Positions 60,753 to 64,000 of a DNA stretch of 64,000 nucleotides are shown here, in pieces; positions within the stretch are counted from its first letter, which is position 1, and each line of letters begins with the position of its first letter. The notes beneath the pieces were generated by a model. It was not told the DNA's origin. It ran no database searches and saw only the letters and a program-made list of their open reading frames with translations. Origin of the DNA: Glebionis coronaria (lineage: Eukaryota > Streptophyta > Magnoliopsida > Asterales > Asteraceae); NCBI GenBank assembly GCA_025667525.1, contig CM046879.1, positions 358,112,752 through 358,176,751 on the forward strand, in the 5' to 3' direction. Position numbers and translations under genes: made by a program.

Positions 60753-61369
60753 ATATGTGAAAAGATTTACAAAGAAACTGATTTTAAAGATCATTTCAAC
60801 AAACTTGTGTGGAATATGTTCATTGAGCCAGAAGAGTTTCAAAAAAGATGGTTTGAACTTATTGAACGCTTTGGATTGGAAACACACAAGTGGATGACAA
60901 AGATGTATGACCTTCGTAAATTGTGGTTGCCGGCTTATTTTATTGACTCACCACTGTTTGGACTAATGAGAACTACTTCAAGATCTGAAAGTGAAAATGC
61001 ATTCTTTAAGAGTTTCACAAATCATGGGTCAACATTAGTAAATTTCATGTTGTGCTTTGAATCGGCAATCGAAAGGCAAAGACATAAGCAAGAAGTTTTG
61101 GACTTCAAAACATGGGACGCGGCTCCAAATCCTGAAACGAAGTTAAATATCAACATGCGCGTAAAGTTTATACTAGAAAAATATTTCTCTTGGTTCAAGC
61201 TGAAATAGTAGAATCAATTTGGTCATGCCAAATACAAGAATTTAAGACGGAAGAGGGTATTGAGACGGCTAAGGTTCGAGACACGAGAGCGGGTGCTTAT
61301 AGAACACTGTATACAGAAGAAGGAAAATAGATGGTTGTACATGAAGAAGACAAAGTAATAACCTACAAG
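60753..61369 (+). pseudogene. FRS exon 4: end of MULE core
   Basis: Starts ICEKIYKETDFKDHF and passes FIEPEEFQKRWFELIERF, WLPAYFIDSPLFGLM and TTSRSESENAFFK (the catalytic-type Glu). It loses frame near 61160 (after LNINMR), resumes as VYTRKIFLLVQAEIVESIW in another frame, and hits a TAG where Trp is expected (near 61329). Donor TACAAG|GTTAGT. Confidence 0.83.
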
Positions 61370-61399
61370 GTTAGTGTAACATTTAACTGATACATGAAT

Positions 61400-61536
61400 T
61401 ACTCATGCATGAGTCACATAGACTCATGCATGAGTCACGCTGACTCATGCATGAGTCACACGGACTCATGCATGAGTCACGCTGACTCATGCATGAGTCG
61501 CGCAGACTCATGCATGAGTCAATGTGACTCATATGT
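61400..61536. repeat. palindromic 21-bp array in FRS intron 4
   Basis: Seven units at a strict 21-bp period, almost all with the GC centre. Spacers are CAC/CGC-type triplets. Within intron 61370-61577. The ORF 61394-61576 here is just a translated heptapeptide of the repeat. Confidence 0.9.
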
Positions 61537-61577
61537 GTTATGCTCACTTATTAATATGTTTCATGTATATGTTTAAG

Positions 61578-62245
61578 GTTCTCCGTAATCCTGGAGATGG
61601 ATATGTTGAGTGCACTTGTAGGCATTTTATGCGTTATGGTTTTCTTTGTCGCCACATATTTTGTGTTTTCAAGAACCGTGATATTGAAGAACTTCCGGAG
61701 AAGTACATTTTAAGGCGTTGGAGAAGGGATTTGATACCGCTTTCATTAAGAAGAAACACAAACAGATACGGAGAGAAGAACGAAACAATTCAGAAACTAA
61801 CAAATGAGGCTAACTTCCACGTAGACGAGTGCTTGTTTTGGTTGAGTAAAGATGCAGAAAAGCTGGTGGAATATGTGCAAAAGCTGGATAATATAAAGAA
61901 AGAATATCAAGTTTTAGTACCTAAGCCCCCTTGAAAGAAACAAAGGACTTTATTGAAGATATATATGCAATTGAGGAACCAAAGAAAAATCTTATTAAAA
62001 ATCCAACTGGGGCTAGGCTCAAAGGTGGTTGTAGAGGAGCGCGTATAAAAAGTGCAAGAGAAATAGCTATGAAGGCTAAAAAGAAACAGCCTCGTGCGTG
62101 TGGTTACTGTAAACAGAAGACAAACGAGCATACAAAAATGACATGTCCACTAAATCCATACTATATCGCAAAACTAGCGAAGATCGCTGCAGCTGCTAAA
62201 AAACAGGCACATGAAAAAGGAGAACCAAGTACAACAACTGTTTGA
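61578..62245 (+). pseudogene. FRS exon 5: SWIM finger and C-terminal knuckle
   Basis: VLRNPGDGYVECTCRHFMRYG then FLCRHIFCVF gives a SWIM finger (CxCx9CxH). After the KPP segment at 61931 one base is missing and the frame changes. The rest is very basic (GGCRGARIKSAREIAMKAKKK) with a CX2CX6HX4C knuckle, CGYCKQKTNEHTKMTC, and a stop at 62245. Confidence 0.85.
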
Positions 62246-62343
62246 ATATATGTTTTTAATTTTCTATTTTTCTTTTATTGAACTGTTGAAAACCATTGTA
62301 GAATATCTGATTATGCTATGAATATGATTACTCCTATATTAGT
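62246..62343 (+). other. spacer between FRS stop and LTR-G
   Basis: 98 AT-rich bases, no ORF and no polypurine tract next to the LTR. May contain the FRS poly(A) region. Confidence 0.6.
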
Positions 62344-64000
62344 TAATAAGTGTGAATACACTTATCCTTTTACCACTTATTTCCAATAATAACCAAGCCA
62401 AAACGTGTATTTTATGTCGTAAATGTCAGAATTATGCGTGGTTTTATTGTTTTTATTGTGTTTTAGGACCAAAAGATGAAAAAGGAAGAAAACACGGGCT
62501 TTCACGGACTTTTATCGAAGAAAAACGGGAAAAGACGATGTCAAAAGATCAAGAGTGCAAAAAGAACGGAAGTCGAAGGCCTATTCTGAAGATTTATCGA
62601 AGAACAAGTCTAAAGACGGAAGTTTAATGAAGTCGAAGAACTCGAGTCTAAATAAATGAAGAAATGTTAAGACGAGTTTAATTAATCCCGAGACGACATC
62701 GATAAAGACAAATGAATTAAATCGAGTCGAGAGGAAAAGAAAGAAGGAAGCACCACACATGCACTTCCCACTTCCCTATAAATACCCTCCTAATCACATT
62801 AGGAGGGGGTTAGCTAGTTTTTATTTTTAAGTTTTCTTTCTAGTTTTAGAGAGAGAAAGTTCTAAACTTTCTCTCACTAAGTTTTTCATTCTTCCTTTCT
62901 TTTAAGCTTTCATCATTCTTGTATTTGGATTTCATCTATTTAATTCAAGTTAAGCTTTTTGTTCTTTAATCTTCCTCTACCTTTCTTTATTTTACTTGTT
63001 CTTAATCCGAAAACTCATGGTTAATCCGAATGGTTCTCGATTCGTGTTGTTTGTGGTGGTGTTTCGTGATTAAAAGGGTAAGTTTTCTTGTTCTACATAA
63101 GTTGTTGAACGAATAAGCTATAAGCTTTTCATGTTTATTGGCTTATTCGATTGTTTGACTTATTACTTTTTAAGTTTTTCTAAAAAGATTTATTGTTTTA
63201 AATCCGTCTTATGGAAGTTTGAGTGTTTTAGGTTTAAAAAGTTTTAGAATTTGCGCTTATTTACTCTTCCATAAGTTTGAAAATTGCTAATTGGTTACTG
63301 CTTATTGGATTGAGCTTATTTCCCGTTGGACGCCATTTCTATCTGATAAGGGTTTTGCTTGGTACGATCCTTGGCTTCGATCGCTTAGGGTGCGATCAGT
63401 TTGTTACTTCCCTGGCACGATCCAGAACCACGATCCAAAACCACGATCACTCATTGCGATCGTGGTTGCGATCTGGTAGTACGATCACCCTCCCATCGTA
63501 CTAAGTGAGTACGATTGAGTCTCTTCCTTGCTTTGATCGCATTGATTGCGATTGGTTTGTTACGATCCCCATTGCGATCAGGTTGCGATGGTGGGTGCGA
63601 TGGTAAGTCACGATGGTAAGATTGCGATGGAGTTGCGATGGTGTTGCGATGGAATGACTGCGATCTAAGTGCGATCGCAGTGCACATTATTTTTAGTCTT
63701 TGTTCTATTTTCCTAAGTTTTTAAATTTACTCTTTCCCGCTTTTTGTCTTAGTATATTTTAAACATCTTTTCTAGTTTTAAATCATTTCCATTTTAGTTT
63801 CCAACATTGCAAGCTTTTATTTTGTAGTTTAATTCTAAGATCTCCATTTTACTCAACGACAACTTTAATTACTCGCATTTAGTTCTAAAATTAGATAACT
63901 AAACCAAACCATTCTCTTGTTAACCAAAAGACAATTGAGTCGCACTTTAGACCAATAGTCAATTCGAAGAGATTCGGACGATAAGATTTTAACTTGGTTA
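62344..64000 (+). repeat. Athila-type LTR of a third class (LTR-G), runs off the window
   Basis: Begins TAATAAGTGTGAATAC and shares its first ~400 bases and last ~90 bases with LTR-F at moderate identity, but the middle differs and holds a GCGATCG-type array. No polypurine tract precedes it, which favours a 5' LTR of an element to the right. Confidence 0.82.
63360..63690 (+). repeat. dispersed GCGATCG/GCGATGG motif array in LTR-G
   Basis: More than twenty irregularly spaced copies of TGCGAT, CACGATC and TACGATC in about 330 bases, at the LTR position where LTR-E and LTR-F carry TTCCGAATTA motifs. Confidence 0.88.

Larger units (their letters stand above)
46150..62245 (+). pseudogene. FAR1/FRS-like (MULE transposase-derived) gene, broken and split by a retrotransposon
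   Basis: A FAR1-RELATED SEQUENCE-type gene: FAR1 DNA-binding zinc domain, MULE transposase core, SWIM zinc finger and a C-terminal zinc knuckle. In FHY3/FAR1 relatives these proteins act in the nucleus as transcription factors; others are still MULE transposases. Exons by eye: 46160-46892, 47182-47274 plus 59409-60131, 60286-60544, 60753-61369, 61578-62245, with GT..AG introns. Lesions: 12.1 kb element in exon 2; one-base losses near 59482 and 61930; a one-base gain near 59970; a frameshift near 61160; TAG for Trp near 61329. It cannot give a full protein. I cannot tell a domesticated FRS gene from a MULE; no terminal inverted repeats were found. Confidence 0.85.

Noticed and set aside
61400..61536. 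CRISPR-like look of palindromic repeats
   Set aside because: Spacers are only about three bases and similar to each other, the DNA is plant nuclear, and no cas gene is present.
63451..63687. 78-codon minus-strand ORF
   Set aside because: Translation of the GCGATCG motif array in LTR-G.

Overview
ORGANISM AND KIND OF DNA. This is AT-rich plant nuclear DNA made almost entirely of nested LTR retrotransposons plus one broken FAR1/FRS-type (MULE-transposase-derived) gene. No tRNA, rRNA, CRISPR or bacterial-type operon was seen. The style of the Ty3/gypsy proteins, and a Ty1/copia coiled-coil fragment at 37.3-37.8 kb, recall repeats I associate with Asteraceae such as Tanacetum and Artemisia; that placement is an inference from memory. 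LAYOUT. (1) 1-8686 with 21210-23980: Athila-type gypsy element 1 on the minus strand (gag, protease, RT, RNase H, integrase, tRNA-Asp-like primer site), its long 5' LTR split by an insertion. (2) 8687-21209: a plus-strand, Tekay/Del-like gypsy element (copy 1) with ~3.49 kb LTRs and a heavily decayed pol. (3) 23981-26829: the 3' untranslated part and truncated 3' LTR of another Athila-type element (element 0, plus), into which element 1 inserted. (4) 26830-37265: Athila-type element 2 (minus) with a 4.4 kb 3' LTR, itself inserted into element 0's LTR and truncated in gag. (5) 37300-37791: a copia gag/pol fragment. (6) 37792-46140: Athila-type element 3 (plus) with a 1.9 kb LTR and a broken gag-pol. 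(7) 46150-62245: an FRS-like gene with four recognisable introns, split in exon 2 by a second Tekay-like element (copy 2, minus, 47275-59408, perfect 5-bp target duplication GTACG). (8) 62344-64000: the start of another Athila-type LTR of a different class. HOW IT FITS TOGETHER. No gene here looks intact. The gag-pol frames are broken by a few stops and frameshifts that mostly look like C-to-T changes, whereas the Tekay-like pol is far more degraded although its paired LTRs are nearly identical. That mismatch suggests a non-autonomous family mobilised in trans. MOST UNUSUAL SIGNALS. All four FRS introns carry arrays of one 18-bp palindrome (TGACTCATGCATGAGTCA and centre variants) on a 21-bp period. 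A stem-AGGA-stem hairpin precedes the polypurine tract in both gypsy clades. A second hairpin plus polypurine tract lies inside the Tekay-like element in both copies. Unrelated Athila LTR classes each carry their own short-motif array and share a dispersed GCTTATT motif. Copy 1 has an extended left end that fits misprimed plus-strand synthesis. All boundaries and comparisons were made by eye.
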